This document shows positions 45,135-53,354 of a stretch of 53,354 nt of DNA, in pieces. Under the pieces are notes generated by a model. The model made no database searches and had not been told where the DNA came from. It saw nothing but the letters and a program-made list of their open reading frames with translations. Where the stretch lies: assembly GCA_030426475.1 (NCBI GenBank), contig JAUHYR010000008.1, forward strand, positions 1 through 53,354, in the 5' to 3' direction. The translations under genes and the position numbers were made by a program. The stretch comes from Bacteroidia bacterium (GTDB taxonomy: Bacteria; Bacteroidota; Bacteroidia; Flavobacteriales_E; Vicingaceae). Each line of letters opens with the position of its first letter. The stretch's first letter is position 1.

Positions 45135-47201
45135 TTAATCATTTTTACTTTCTTCTTTATCCGAATCTATTTTTTCAACTTCTGAATTAATCTCAAGTTT
45201 GTCTTCAGAGGAGCTACCGTTCAAAGAATCTTTTTTTGGTTCTATCACTTTGTCTTTTTCAAAGGGTCGTTTTCCAAAAATCTTTTCTACATCTTCTTTA
45301 AAAATCACTTCTTTTTCAAGAAGCAATTCTGCTAAAATCTTAAGCTTATCTTTATTTTCAATTAAGATTTTTTTGGTTCTTTCATAAGCAGCTTCAATCA
45401 TTTTAGAAACTTCCTCATCAATTAACTGACCTGTTTTCTCACTCCATGGTTTCGAAAGATTCATATCAGATTGACCTGTACTGTCGTAATAACTAATGTT
45501 ACCTACTTTATCGTTTAAACCATAAACAGTTACCATTGCATAGGCCTGTTTAGTAATTTTTTCTAAATCGCTTAATGCTCCCGTAGATATTTTACCAAAA
45601 ATGATTTCTTCTGCAGCTCTTCCGCCAAGTGCCGCACACATTTCATCCATTAATTGGTCAGTATTTGTTATTTGTCTTTCTTCAGGTAAATACCAAGCTG
45701 CTCCAAGAGACCTTCCTCTAGGAACTATAGTAACTTTTACTAATGGAGAGGCATGTTCTAATAACCAACTGGCTGTGGCATGTCCGGCTTCATGATATGC
45801 AATTACTTGTTTTTCGTCTTTGGTAATTATTTTAGATTTTCTTTCAAGACCACCAATAATTCTATCAACAGCATCTAAGAAATCTTGTAGTTGAACATGT
45901 TTTTTCTTTTTTCTAGCTGCTATTAATGCGGCTTCATTACAAATATTAGCAATATCAGCTCCTGAAAATCCAGGAGTTTGCTTAGCAAGGAACTCCATGT
46001 CAAGTTCAGTATCTAATTTTAATGGCTTGAGATGAACCTTAAAAATTTCTTTTCTTTCTTCAATGTCCGGTAAATCAACATGTATTTGTCTGTCAAATCT
46101 TCCGGGTCTCAATAAAGCTCTGTCTAACACATCGGCTCTGTTGGTTGCGGCTAATAATATTACACCATTGTTGGTGCCAAAACCATCCATTTCTGTTAGT
46201 AATTGGTTTAAGGTATTTTCCCTTTCATCATTTGCTCCTTGAGCAATTCCCCTTCCTCTGGCTCTTCCTATGGCATCTATTTCATCAATAAAGATAATTG
46301 CAGGTGCTTTTTCTTTTGCTTGTTTAAATAAGTCTCTAACTCTCGAAGCACCGACTCCAACAAACATCTCCACAAAGTCAGACCCTGAAAGTGAGAAGAA
46401 AGGAACTTTTGCTTCACCTGCAACAGCTTTTGCCAATAATGTTTTTCCTGTTCCCGGAGGGCCGACAAGTAGTGCACCTTTTGGAATTTTCGCTCCCAGC
46501 TCTGTGTATTTTTTCGGATTTTTTAAGAAGTCAACTATTTCTTCAATTTCTTCTTTTGCGCCTTCTAAGCCTGCAACATCATTAAATGTAACATTTACAT
46601 TCTTTTCTTTGTCAAACAATACGGCTTTTGATTTTCCTATATTGAAAATTTGACCTCCCGGACCGCCACTTCCGGTCATTCTTCGCATAATAAATAACCA
46701 AATAACTACCAGCAAAATGATAGGTAATAGCCATCCAAATAAATTACCCATCCACTCTTCTTCTTTGTGGTATCTGTAAGTAAAATCTTGATTTTCACTC
46801 CACTTATCAAGTTTTGCTTCAAATCTTTCTAAAGAACCAATTTCCATTTCATAATGAGGTACAGTAGGATTTGAGCCAAACATGGGTGTTTTAATTCTAG
46901 ATTTGTGAAAATCATTTCCTAGAGCTTCTGATTTTATTGTTATTTCAGCAAATCTATCGTTGTATTTGATATTTTTAACCTCTCCAGCTTCAACCATTTT
47001 TTCAAGTTCCCCAAAAGTGATAACTCTTGCTCCTGAGCCTGAGTTAAATAGCGCAATTGTTAAAAAAGCTATTGCTATTGCTGCATAAATCCAGTAAAAG
47101 CTAAATCCGTTTCCCGGTTTTTTATCTTTATTATTTCCACCACCAGAAAAAGGGTTTTTTATTTTTCCAAAATCTGATTTCTTATTTTCTTTCTCTTCCA
47201 T
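45135..47201 (-). CDS. ftsH: ATP-dependent zinc metalloprotease FtsH
   Basis: A 688-residue membrane-bound AAA protease that removes damaged or unassembled membrane proteins. Two helices (about 35-53 and 155-172) bracket a periplasmic domain. Walker A is GPPGTGKT (247-254), Walker [15 protein letters not shown] (301-314), second region of homology with [19 protein letters not shown], and the zinc site HEAGH (470-474). The C-terminal 40 residues are acidic and Lys-rich. It lies 13 bp after rsfS and leads into DUF2007 and cdsA. Confidence 0.98.
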   Translation of the reverse strand: MEEKENKKSDFGKIKNPFSGGGNNKDKKPGNGFSFYWIYAAIAIAFLTIALFNSGSGARVITFGELEKMVEAGEVKNIKYNDRFAEITIKSEALGNDFHKSRIKTPMFGSNPTVPHYEMEIGSLERFEAKLDKWSENQDFTYRYHKEEEWMGNLFGWLLPIILLVVIWLFIMRRMTGSGGPGGQIFNIGKSKAVLFDKEKNVNVTFNDVAGLEGAKEEIEEIVDFLKNPKKYTELGAKIPKGALLVGPPGTGKTLLAKAVAGEAKVPFFSLSGSDFVEMFVGVGASRVRDLFKQAKEKAPAIIFIDEIDAIGRARGRGIAQGANDERENTLNQLLTEMDGFGTNNGVILLAATNRADVLDRALLRPGRFDRQIHVDLPDIEERKEIFKVHLKPLKLDTELDMEFLAKQTPGFSGADIANICNEAALIAARKKKKHVQLQDFLDAVDRIIGGLERKSKIITKDEKQVIAYHEAGHATASWLLEHASPLVKVTIVPRGRSLGAAWYLPEERQITNTDQLMDEMCAALGGRAAEEIIFGKISTGALSDLEKITKQAYAMVTVYGLNDKVGNISYYDSTGQSDMNLSKPWSEKTGQLIDEEVSKMIEAAYERTKKILIENKDKLKILAELLLEKEVIFKEDVEKIFGKRPFEKDKVIEPKKDSLNGSSSEDKLEINSEVEKIDSDKEESKND

Positions 47202-47214
47202 TGTAATTTTAGTA

Positions 47215-47583
47215 TTAAGCTACCGCTATTTTTTTAGCATCAGCCCATAAACCTTCTAAGTTGTAAAAATCCCTCATTTCGGGAATAAAAATATGTACTA
47301 CAACGTCTACGTAGTCTAATAAAACCCATTCTGAAGTTTCCTTTCCTTCCACATGATAAGGTTTTTCTTTCATTTTTTTAAGTACGTATTCTTCTACAGA
47401 ATCTGATATAGAGTCTGCATGCCTATTAGATGTTCCTGTGCAAATAATAAAGTAATCGCAAATTGAGTTATCTATTTCTTTAAGATTTAATAGAACGATG
47501 TCTTCTGCTTTTTTTTCTTGTAAGCCTTTAATGGCTTCTTCTGCTAATCGTTTTGATGAATACTTCAATTTTTTCTCTGTCAT
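47215..47583 (-). CDS. rsfS: Ribosomal silencing factor RsfS
   Basis: 122 residues. Binds L14 on the large subunit and blocks subunit joining under starvation. AEDIVLLNLKEIDNSICDYF, IICTGTSNRHADSISDSVEE, the SEWVLLDYVDVVVHIF core and DFYNLEGLWADAKKI end are all present. It is divergent from birA, an arrangement common in Bacteroidota, and has an exact -7 box 21 bp upstream. Confidence 0.96.
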   Translation of the reverse strand: MTEKKLKYSSKRLAEEAIKGLQEKKAEDIVLLNLKEIDNSICDYFIICTGTSNRHADSISDSVEEYVLKKMKEKPYHVEGKETSEWVLLDYVDVVVHIFIPEMRDFYNLEGLWADAKKIAVA

Positions 47584-47603
47584 TTATTTTTTTAGTTAGT
47601 TTG

Positions 47604-47611
47604 CAAAAATA
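47604..47611 (-). promoter_or_regulatory. -7 promoter element of the rsfS-ftsH operon
   Basis: Minus strand TATTTTTG matches TAnnTTTG exactly and ends 20 bp before the rsfS ATG. A convincing -33 TTTG is not seen. Confidence 0.55.
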
Positions 47612-47663
47612 GTGATTTTATAGAGTTAAAGTCATTGATTATAACATAAGTTAACAAATAAAG

Positions 47664-48398
47664 TTGCAAATTGTTGGACATAACATCATTTGGCTAGATG
47701 AAATTTCATCTACGAATGATTATTGTATTGAACTATGTAAAAATGGCTTAGCTACTGAAGGGCTTGTTGTTGCAGTTTATTCACAAGTACATGGAAAAGG
47801 ACAAAGAGGAAATAATTGGGCAAGTGAGGAAGGGAAAAACCTAACGTTTAGTATTTGTTTATTCTCCAAGTTAGATGTAGAGAAGCAATTTATTTTAAAT
47901 AAAATTGTTTCATTATCGGTATGTGATTTTTTGAATGGACTTGACATAAAAGCACAAATTAAGTGGCCAAACGATATTTTGGTTGACAATAAAAAAATAT
48001 GTGGAATTCTTATAGAAAATAGCATTCAGGGAAAAGAGATAGGGTATAGTGTTATAGGAATAGGACTAAATGTAAATCAAAAGCAATTTAATGAGCCTAA
48101 AGCCACTTCTATTTTTAATATACTTAATAAGGAAATTGAATTAAAGGAAGCGCTAAATACATACTTAAAATCACTTGAATATTTCTATTTTTTGTTGCAA
48201 AGCAGGCAGTTTGAAAAAATCGAGAAGGAGTATTATTCGTTGCTATATGGTTATAAGAAAAAAGGAGAATTTGAAGATGATAAAGGAAGTTTTACAGGAG
48301 TTATTGAAGGACTTGATAAGTTTGGAGCGTTAATTGTACATTCAGATGCTAGGAAAAAAAGTGTATATCAACTAAAAGAAATAAAAATACATTACTAA
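47664..48398 (+). CDS. birA: Biotin--[acetyl-CoA-carboxylase] ligase
   Basis: 244 residues. Attaches biotin to the carrier protein of acetyl-CoA carboxylase. It has WLDEISSTNDYC, the biotinyl-AMP loop GKGQRGNNWASEEGKNLTFS, and KWPNDILVDNKKICGILIEN. No N-terminal DNA-binding domain is present, so it is the enzyme-only type and not a repressor. The start is TTG at 47664; no ATG lies upstream in frame. It is divergent from rsfS. Confidence 0.94.
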   Translation: MQIVGHNIIWLDEISSTNDYCIELCKNGLATEGLVVAVYSQVHGKGQRGNNWASEEGKNLTFSICLFSKLDVEKQFILNKIVSLSVCDFLNGLDIKAQIKWPNDILVDNKKICGILIENSIQGKEIGYSVIGIGLNVNQKQFNEPKATSIFNILNKEIELKEALNTYLKSLEYFYFLLQSRQFEKIEKEYYSLLYGYKKKGEFEDDKGSFTGVIEGLDKFGALIVHSDARKKSVYQLKEIKIHY

Positions 48399-48440
48399 CC
48401 TAAACCAGATTTATATCTTTACAAAATAAATAAAAAGTTT

Positions 48441-49253
48441 ATGAAAGGATTTTTATTAAAAGTAGTTTCAATTCAGTTATTGATGTTGATTTTATGGGCC
48501 TGCGCAAAAGTTCCTATTACCGGAAGGCGGCAGATGAATTTATTGCCTGAAAGTGAACTGATGACAATGAGTTTAGACCAGTATAATCAATTCTTGAGTG
48601 AGCACAAAAAAGTGCCTGATAGTGACGCAAGGACACAAATGGTAAAGCGTGTTGGAAAAAGAATAGCTGATGCTGTTACAACGTTTGCTCAAGGAAATAA
48701 AAAGATGCAAAAGAGAATTAAAGACTTTGAGTGGGAGTTTAATTTAGTTGACGACAATATTGCCAATGCATGGTGCATGCCCGGTGGAAAAGTTTGTTTT
48801 TATACCGGAATATTACCAATTACAGCTGATGAAACAGGAATGGCTGTAGTCATGGGACATGAAATTGCTCACGCTATAGCGCGTCATGGTAATGAACGAA
48901 TGTCACAAGGCTTAGCATTACAAGCAGGAGGCGCAACTCTTGGGGCATTAATGGGGTCAAACCCATCATTAGGAAATCAACTTTTTATGCAGGCTATTGG
49001 CGTTGGTGGACAATTGGGAATGCTTAAATTTTCTAGAAAGCATGAGTCGGAGGCGGATCACATGGGATTAATTTTTATGGCAATGGCTGGTTATGACCCT
49101 AGAGAAGCTGCTAGTTTTTGGGAAAGAATGAAAGAGGCAGGTGGCGGAGCTCCTCCTGAATTTTTAAGTACTCACCCAAGCCATGATACTAGAATAGAAG
49201 ATATAAAAGACCATTTGCCTGAAGCAATGACTTATTATAATCCAAGCAAATAA
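48441..49253 (+). CDS. M48 family metalloprotease lipoprotein (LoiP/BepA-like)
   Basis: A 270-residue zinc protease of the periplasm. Signal with lipobox LILWAC (Cys21), then VPITGRRQMNLLPESEL, the zinc site MGHEIAHAIARHGNERMS (His140, Glu141, His144), KHESEADHMGLIFMAMAGY with the third ligand Glu, and FLSTHPSHDTRIEDI. These motifs match the LoiP/YcaL group involved in outer-membrane quality control. A near-match promoter box TATCTTTA (48414-48421) lies 19 bp upstream. A tRNA gene follows 20 bp after the stop but has its own promoter box. Confidence 0.92.
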   Translation: MKGFLLKVVSIQLLMLILWACAKVPITGRRQMNLLPESELMTMSLDQYNQFLSEHKKVPDSDARTQMVKRVGKRIADAVTTFAQGNKKMQKRIKDFEWEFNLVDDNIANAWCMPGGKVCFYTGILPITADETGMAVVMGHEIAHAIARHGNERMSQGLALQAGGATLGALMGSNPSLGNQLFMQAIGVGGQLGMLKFSRKHESEADHMGLIFMAMAGYDPREAASFWERMKEAGGGAPPEFLSTHPSHDTRIEDIKDHLPEAMTYYNPSK

Positions 49254-49254
49254 T

Positions 49255-49262
49255 TACATTTG
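49255..49262 (+). promoter_or_regulatory. -7 promoter element of tRNA-Arg
   Basis: TACATTTG matches TAnnTTTG exactly, beginning one base after the M48 stop and ending 11 bp before the tRNA 5' end. Confidence 0.6.
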
Positions 49263-49273
49263 CCGAAAATTTT

Positions 49274-49347
49274 GCACCCGTAGCTCAACTGGATAGAGCA
49301 TCTGACTACGGATCAGAAGGTTTGGGGTTCGAATCCCTACGGGTGTA
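49274..49347 (+). tRNA. tRNA-Arg (anticodon ACG)
   Basis: Cloverleaf with acceptor GCACCCG/CGGGTGT (first pair G-U wobble) and discriminator A. The D arm is AGCTCAACTGGATAGAGC, and the anticodon arm TCTGA-CTACGGA-TCAGA gives ACG, expected to be edited to ICG. The T arm is GGGGTTCGAATCCC. CCA is not encoded. Confidence 0.95.
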
Positions 49348-49356
49348 CTAGCTTTT

Positions 49357-49383
49357 AGCCAGCATTTTTGTTGGCTTTTTTAG
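49357..49383 (+). terminator. Rho-independent terminator after tRNA-Arg
   Basis: Stem AGCCAGCA/TGTTGGCT (8 bp, one G-U) with a TTTT loop and a following TTTTTT tract, 9 bp after the tRNA. Confidence 0.85.
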
Positions 49384-49471
49384 TTTTTTATCTTTACTGA
49401 TAGGTTAAAACACCTATTTCAATTTACCTGTTTTTACTTTATCAAATTACACTTTTTCACTCTGTTTTTTT

Positions 49472-49493
49472 ATCCTTTTTAGAAGGATTTTTG
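49472..49493 (+). terminator. Weak hairpin with T run upstream of the PKD gene
   Basis: ATCCTT-TTTAG-AAGGAT followed by TTTTTG. It could be a second weak terminator or a leader structure for the gene at 49520. The stem is only 6 bp. Confidence 0.3.
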
Positions 49494-49519
49494 TTTTGTA
49501 AATAATCAAAGCAAAAAAG

Positions 49520-50749
49520 ATGAAATATTTTGTTCAATTTTTTATCACAGTGTTACTAGCATTAAATCTTAATGCAAATAATAACGCCATGAGGGTTAAG
49601 ATAACGGGAAATGGTTATTCTGATGAAACAGTAATTAGATTTTTAAATGGAGCTACGGTTAACTTTGATGGTAATTATGATGCATGGAAGTTAATTAGCT
49701 CTAATCCTAATGTTCCGTCTATATATACTCAAATAAGTCCTACTCAGAAATTATCTATCAATGCTTTGCCAGAATTTAATAAGGATACCAGCATTTCCAT
49801 ATTTACTAATATTCCGGTAACAGGAGCTTATTTGATTACCTTTTCAGAAGTTTTTCCTTTAGATAGTTCTTATAAAGTTAGCTTAACCGTAAACAACTCC
49901 GGAACGCACTATTTTTTTAGAGGTGATACTACTTTTAGTGTTCAGTTGCAAGCAATGCAGGCACAGACTAGCCTTACGTTCAATATTTCTAAAGCACCAA
50001 AAATTACTGTTATAGATGAAGATTGTTATGGAAATAAAAGTGGTTCTGCACAAATAATAAAAAATGGAAACACCAACTGGCAGTTAGATTTATATGATTC
50101 TCAAAATACTTTTGTTAGGACTATGTATGCTAATATTAATATTGCTAATCTTGATAGCCTTTCTGCCGGAAATTATAGGCTTGAACTAACCAGTAAAGGA
50201 ATTGTAGAGGAGTTATATTTTACCATTAATCCTGGAATTGTTGTTACTGCAAATTATAATTTGGTGAGTGATACTATATATTTGTCAGAGGGTGGTAACT
50301 TATTGTTGAGTAACAATTCTACTAACTCACTAACTTATAATTGGGATTTCGGTGACGGAAATTCCAGTACACAAACTTCACCAACATATAGTTATACTAC
50401 TATCGGAAATTATAAAGTGAGTTTGAAAGCATTTAATGGAAACTGTATGTCTGAAAAGGAAGACAGTGTTGTTGTTAAACAATATAGGCCAATAATTACT
50501 TCTGTAGGTAATAATTTGGAAAAAGGCTTACTTCTATTAAGTAAAGGAAACAATTTGTTTGAGATAAGCTCATCGATATCTTCTGATAAAAGATTATCTG
50601 TTTTAGATTTAAATGGAAAATTAGTAATGCAAAAAAACTTTACTGAGCCAAGCTTCGACTTTAACTTAAATGAATTTGAAACGGGTCTATATATTATTAA
50701 TGTATATTTTTCTGAAACAGCTATGGTTAAGAAAGTGTTTGTTTTTTAA
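49520..50749 (+). CDS. PKD-domain protein with T9SS type A sorting domain
   Basis: A 409-residue secreted protein. Signal peptide [19 protein letters not shown], a beta-rich N-terminal region (about 20-235), a PKD domain (about 245-325) with [20 protein letters not shown] and [18 protein letters not shown], and a T9SS type A tail ([30 protein letters not shown]). PKD domains usually mediate surface adhesion or support polymer-degrading enzymes; no catalytic domain is seen. The last 23 bp overlap the convergent histidine kinase gene. Confidence 0.87.
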   Translation: MKYFVQFFITVLLALNLNANNNAMRVKITGNGYSDETVIRFLNGATVNFDGNYDAWKLISSNPNVPSIYTQISPTQKLSINALPEFNKDTSISIFTNIPVTGAYLITFSEVFPLDSSYKVSLTVNNSGTHYFFRGDTTFSVQLQAMQAQTSLTFNISKAPKITVIDEDCYGNKSGSAQIIKNGNTNWQLDLYDSQNTFVRTMYANINIANLDSLSAGNYRLELTSKGIVEELYFTINPGIVVTANYNLVSDTIYLSEGGNLLLSNNSTNSLTYNWDFGDGNSSTQTSPTYSYTTIGNYKVSLKAFNGNCMSEKEDSVVVKQYRPIITSVGNNLEKGLLLLSKGNNLFEISSSISSDKRLSVLDLNGKLVMQKNFTEPSFDFNLNEFETGLYIINVYFSETAMVKKVFVF

Positions 50750-51662
50750 AACTAAAACTTACTTGCGTTCCGTTGTCTGATTTGAAATTAATGTCTCCTT
50801 CAATTTGTTCTATCAATGAAGTAATTATCGTTAATCCTAGAGAGCTTGTATTGTTAATATTAAAATCGTCTTTTACTCCGTTGCCATTATCTAATATTTT
50901 CACAAAGATTTGTTCTTGTTGATCATCAATTAAAACATCAATTTTTGGTTCAATGCTTTTTTCATTAAATGCGTGTTTAAATGCATTTACAATGAGTTCA
51001 TTGATAATTAATCCTACTGAAATAGAGGTGTCTAAATCCAGAAAAATATTTGGTTTTACATCAAAGTTTAGTTTAATATTAGTTTGTTGAGAGTATGTTT
51101 TTGAAATTTCTTTTACTAACTCAATAACATAATGGCTAAAATTAATTTGGGAGAAATTTTCTGTTCGATAAAGTTTTTCGTGTACTAAAGCCATTGATTT
51201 AATTCTGTCCTGACATTCTTTAAATTGAATTTTGGCTTCTTTGTCATCTAATATACTAGACTGCAGGTTAATTAAACTTGAAATTAGCTGCAAATTATTT
51301 TTTACTCTATGGTGAATTTCTTTTAGAAGAACTTCTTTTTCATGCAACGAAATATTTGCTGAATCGAGTTCTTCTCCAAGCATATTTATTCCAACCGCCA
51401 GTCCGTCAAATTCATTGTTTGAGTCTGAAATAAAAGCCTTTTGGTTAAACTCTTTGTTGCTATATGAAATAATAACATCTGCCATTTCACGTAGCCTCTT
51501 ATCGCAACTTTCTTTACAACTGATTAAATATTCAATGTCGTTAATGTTTTCTGCAATAAATGATTCCATTTCATCAAAAGATATTTTTTTGGGAGGAATA
51601 TCTTTTATTCTACAGATGAGTTTGTAAAGCTCTTTTTGATATGTGGTGTTTATGCTATCCAT
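50727..51662 (-). CDS. HisKA_2-type sensor histidine kinase (cytoplasmic)
   Basis: 311 residues with no membrane helix. N-terminal half is helical, with a HAMP-like [20 protein letters not shown] near 84; the dimer/phosphoacceptor segment is [20 protein letters not shown] (His117/His118); the ATPase has [14 protein letters not shown] (N box), ILDNGNGV (G1) and [14 protein letters not shown] (G2). It overlaps the preceding gene by 8 bp. That partner has a STAS/SEC14-like fold, so input may come through it. No response regulator is adjacent. Confidence 0.9.
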   Translation of the reverse strand: MDSINTTYQKELYKLICRIKDIPPKKISFDEMESFIAENINDIEYLISCKESCDKRLREMADVIISYSNKEFNQKAFISDSNNEFDGLAVGINMLGEELDSANISLHEKEVLLKEIHHRVKNNLQLISSLINLQSSILDDKEAKIQFKECQDRIKSMALVHEKLYRTENFSQINFSHYVIELVKEISKTYSQQTNIKLNFDVKPNIFLDLDTSISVGLIINELIVNAFKHAFNEKSIEPKIDVLIDDQQEQIFVKILDNGNGVKDDFNINNTSSLGLTIITSLIEQIEGDINFKSDNGTQVSFSFKKQTLS

Positions 51663-52038
51663 TTGTGTACGGAGTGAGCCATTTTATAGCCCTTTCCTTA
51701 CTGTTAAATAGTTTTGTTGGTACAATGGGTGAACTTAAATTTATAAAGTAATTTCCTATCATTCTGCTAATAGGCGATTTTATAACCATTGCTAAGGAAT
51801 TTATGTAAGGGTCTCTACCTTTCATAGAAAAGTGTTCTCTAGCTTCTTTTGTAATACTCTTAATGTTATTTAAATCAACTAATAACGGATACTTTTTTTC
51901 ACCACTTAATTCTCTTACCATTCTTGAGTTATCTCTTGCGGCTTCCAAATCTATAACAGCATTGAGTTTAACTTCTGTATAGATAATATTGTCTGACAAC
52001 CAAGTTTTAAACTCTTTGTTTTCTAATAACTCACTCAT
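51655..52038 (-). CDS. STAS/SEC14-like domain protein (DUF7793 type), kinase partner
   Basis: About 127 residues. The pattern [40 protein letters not shown] and a C-terminal [15 protein letters not shown] matches a Bacteroidota family with a STAS/SEC14-like fold that is often beside signalling genes. I start at the ATG at 52038: the in-frame TTG at 52050 lies inside the exact -7 promoter box. With the box ending 9 bp before ATG, the mRNA leader is only a few bases. The end overlaps the histidine kinase start. Confidence 0.72.
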   Translation of the reverse strand: MSELLENKEFKTWLSDNIIYTEVKLNAVIDLEAARDNSRMVRELSGEKKYPLLVDLNNIKSITKEAREHFSMKGRDPYINSLAMVIKSPISRMIGNYFINLSSPIVPTKLFNSKERAIKWLTPYTNG

Positions 52039-52047
52039 GATTAGTAC

Positions 52048-52055
52048 CAAATATA
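52048..52055 (-). promoter_or_regulatory. -7 promoter element of the STAS-like/kinase pair
   Basis: Minus strand TATATTTG, an exact TAnnTTTG match, ends 9 bp before the ATG at 52038 and covers an alternative TTG start. Confidence 0.6.
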
Positions 52056-52069
52056 AAAAGTTTATAGAC

Positions 52070-52408
52070 TTATATGGTTAAAAAATCTTTAAAATCTTGC
52101 AGGTAGTGACTACTGTCAAACATTAATGAAATAATGAAAACAATTGCCCAAAATGATGAAAGTACTACTCCTATAATTGCACAAACTCTTCCGGCTTTTA
52201 AATTTTTGTAAGAAACTGAAGTATATGCATCCGGATTGGATTCATATAATGTTATTCCTTGTTTTGACAAATAAAGCGCAATTATTCCAAAGATTAAACC
52301 AATTCCATAACAGCAGCAGAACGGAATTGATAATATTCCCAAAACAAGTACTCCGGTTGAATTTGGGAGTTCTTTTTTGTTTATTTTTCCATCAATTATA
52401 GAATCCAT
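52070..52408 (-). CDS. CCC-motif small membrane protein (DUF4190-like)
   Basis: 112 residues with two membrane helices: VLVLGILSIPFCCCYGIGLI (about 20-40, continuing IFGIIALYLS) and CAIIGVVLSSFWAIVFIISL (about 76-95). The CCC triplet after IPF and the ALYLSKQG...Y...Y loop are typical of this Bacteroidota family. The ATG lies within the end of the DUF2752 gene (17 bp overlap), so the two are coupled. Function unknown. Confidence 0.8.
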   Translation of the reverse strand: MDSIIDGKINKKELPNSTGVLVLGILSIPFCCCYGIGLIFGIIALYLSKQGITLYESNPDAYTSVSYKNLKAGRVCAIIGVVLSSFWAIVFIISLMFDSSHYLQDFKDFLTI

Positions 52409-52688
52409 TTTGAGTTATTTTTAAAATGTAACTTATCATAATTATTGCACAAGTAAGCATAAACCAAATCTTTAGCAAGATTGCGCCAAATGTAAATTTA
52501 AACTTTATGTGTAATACCAAAAATGTAAATAATAAGATAATTGGAATTAGAGCAGGATATAATATAAAACTTTCAGATAGATTACCGTTTATAAGTGCTA
52601 AAAATGAGCGTTGCATTCCACAACCAGGGCAATCAAAACCAAAATATTTTTTGTAGAAGCAGGGAAGCATATAATTGTCAATTTTCAA
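52392..52688 (-). CDS. DUF2752 membrane protein
   Basis: About 98 residues with two membrane helices and the family motif FGFDCPGCGMQRSFLALINGNL (conserved CPGCG-x-QR). The start is uncertain: the TTG at 52688 gives MKIDNYMLPCFYKK, which resembles relatives; an ATG at 52670 would be shorter, and a TTG at 52706 longer. DUF2752 and CCC-motif/DUF4190-type genes are commonly adjacent in Bacteroidota, as here. Function unknown. Confidence 0.75.
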   Translation of the reverse strand: MKIDNYMLPCFYKKYFGFDCPGCGMQRSFLALINGNLSESFILYPALIPIILLFTFLVLHIKFKFTFGAILLKIWFMLTCAIIMISYILKITQNGFYN

Positions 52689-52718
52689 AAAAATAATTTG
52701 TAACAAAATTAAAGGATA

Positions 52719-53303
52719 CTATAATAACGATAAAATCTGATTGTGAATTCCTTGAATTTGATTTTCCAATGAACTATTTCCCTCATTGGTAATAATAAAA
52801 TCAGCTAAAGGAATTTTTTCTTCATCAGACCATTGGTTTTCCATTCTTGCCAACACCTCTTTTTCGGTAGTGTTATCTCTTTTTATTATTCTTTCAACTC
52901 TAGTGGCTTTATCTGCAATAACCAAAATAATTTTGTCTAGTTGCTTGTATGTGCCTGTTTCAAATAATATGGCGGCTTCCTTTATGGTGTAAGGAAAATC
53001 AATATGTTGATTAAGCCAAATTTCATATTCATTGGCAACTTCAGGATGGATAATGCTATTTAGTTTTTCTTTTTTTGATTCATCGGAAAATATGATGGAT
53101 GCAATCGCTTTTCGGTCAACTATATTGTCTTTGATAATATCCTCTCCAAAAATAATTTTTAGTTTTTCCGCTACTTTTGGTTTGTTAAGGATTGTTTTTG
53201 CCACACCATCGGCATAAAACACAGGAATTCCAAGTTTTTCAAATTCTTTGCAAACAGTAGTTTTACCGCTGCCAATTCCACCTGTAACTCCAATTTTTAG
53301 CAT
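52719..53303 (-). CDS. coaE: Dephospho-CoA kinase
   Basis: Last step of coenzyme A synthesis. The 194-residue P-loop kinase has GVTGGIGSGKTTVCKEF (P-loop 8-15), FYADGVAKTILNKP, IIHPEVANEYEIWL and AAILFETGTYKQLDKIILV, with the lid residues RVERIIKRDNTTEKEVLARM. Full length. A perfect 12-bp inverted repeat lies 16 bp upstream. Confidence 0.95.
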   Translation of the reverse strand: MLKIGVTGGIGSGKTTVCKEFEKLGIPVFYADGVAKTILNKPKVAEKLKIIFGEDIIKDNIVDRKAIASIIFSDESKKEKLNSIIHPEVANEYEIWLNQHIDFPYTIKEAAILFETGTYKQLDKIILVIADKATRVERIIKRDNTTEKEVLARMENQWSDEEKIPLADFIITNEGNSSLENQIQGIHNQILSLL

Positions 53304-53318
53304 TAGGTATTAAAGTGA

Positions 53319-53347
53319 AATTTGAGATAAACTTATTATCTCAAATT
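53319..53347. repeat. Perfect 12-bp inverted repeat upstream of coaE
   Basis: AATTTGAGATAA (53319-53330) and TTATCTCAAATT (53336-53347) with a 5-nt loop. It may be the terminator of a gene beyond the window edge or an operator for coaE. No clear T run is visible on either side. Confidence 0.55.
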
Positions 53348-53354
53348 ATGATTT

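Noticed and set aside
46270-46653. A 127-codon open frame opposite ftsH
   Set aside because: It lies wholly antisense to the FtsH AAA domain and shows no family features or promoter.
1-53354. CRISPR array, insertion sequence, prophage or rRNA
   Set aside because: No spaced direct repeats, transposase, integrase, phage structural gene or rRNA signature was seen on either strand.

Overview
The window reads as an AT-rich chromosomal segment of a Bacteroidota bacterium, most like a Flavobacteriales-type lineage. Evidence: proteins with type IX secretion (T9SS) type A tails and one with a gliding-associated type B tail; the acpP-fabF-rnc-IPExxxVDY-pyk and rsfS-ftsH-DUF2007-cdsA-psd gene orders; a fused SecDF; and many genes preceded closely by the phylum's -7 promoter motif TAnnTTTG instead of a Shine-Dalgarno site. 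No insertion sequence, prophage, CRISPR array or rRNA was seen. There are two tRNA genes (Gln-UUG, Arg-ACG) and one cobalamin riboswitch. Coding density is very high. The longest gene-free stretch is 14692-14989 (298 bp).

Layout. 1-4149: end of secDF, then tatA, a Na+/Ca2+ exchanger and a YbdG-type mechanosensitive channel. 4208-10456: a surface-glycan block with GDP-L-fucose synthesis (gmd, fcl) and a WecA/TagO-type initiating phosphotransferase flanked by two paralogous Wzi/RemB-like outer-membrane barrels. 10522-14691: five overlapping or adjacent genes for exported proteins, namely two DUF1549/DUF4214-like lipoproteins, a Tat-signal DUF1501 protein, a cytochrome-c-like lipoprotein and a small lipoprotein. 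This resembles the DUF1549/DUF1501/PSCyt modules known from Planctomycetes and is the best candidate here for an uncharacterised system. 14990-19721: dolichyl-phosphate-mannose-synthase-like enzyme, dihydroorotase, a very small T9SS-tail protein, tRNA-Gln, pheS and a T9SS type B protein.

19755-24977 (minus strand): M42 peptidase, pyk, IPExxxVDY protein, rnc, fabF, acpP. 25055-30141: nitroreductase, purN, CPBP protease, then hutH downstream of hisS. 30225-35345: a riboswitch-led vitamin B12 capture operon with a DUF4465 T9SS protein, a second T9SS surface protein, a BtuB-like TonB receptor and a BtuG-like beta-propeller lipoprotein. 35402-36881: MORN-repeat and T9SS proteins. 36934-40093 (minus): thrS-infC-rpmI-rplT, where infC appears to start at AUA behind a strong Shine-Dalgarno sequence.

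40241-41717: DUF4199 protein and a glycosyltransferase with no usual start codon. 41714-47583 (minus): MuiA-like protein, psd, cdsA, DUF2007, ftsH, rsfS. 47664-50749: birA, M48 lipoprotein, tRNA-Arg and a PKD/T9SS protein. 50727-53303 (minus): HisKA_2 histidine kinase with a STAS/SEC14-like partner, CCC-motif and DUF2752 membrane proteins, and coaE. The genes connect mainly through the cell envelope: export (SecDF, TatA, T9SS cargo), glycan and phospholipid synthesis, and outer-membrane nutrient capture, set among conserved translation and fatty-acid genes.
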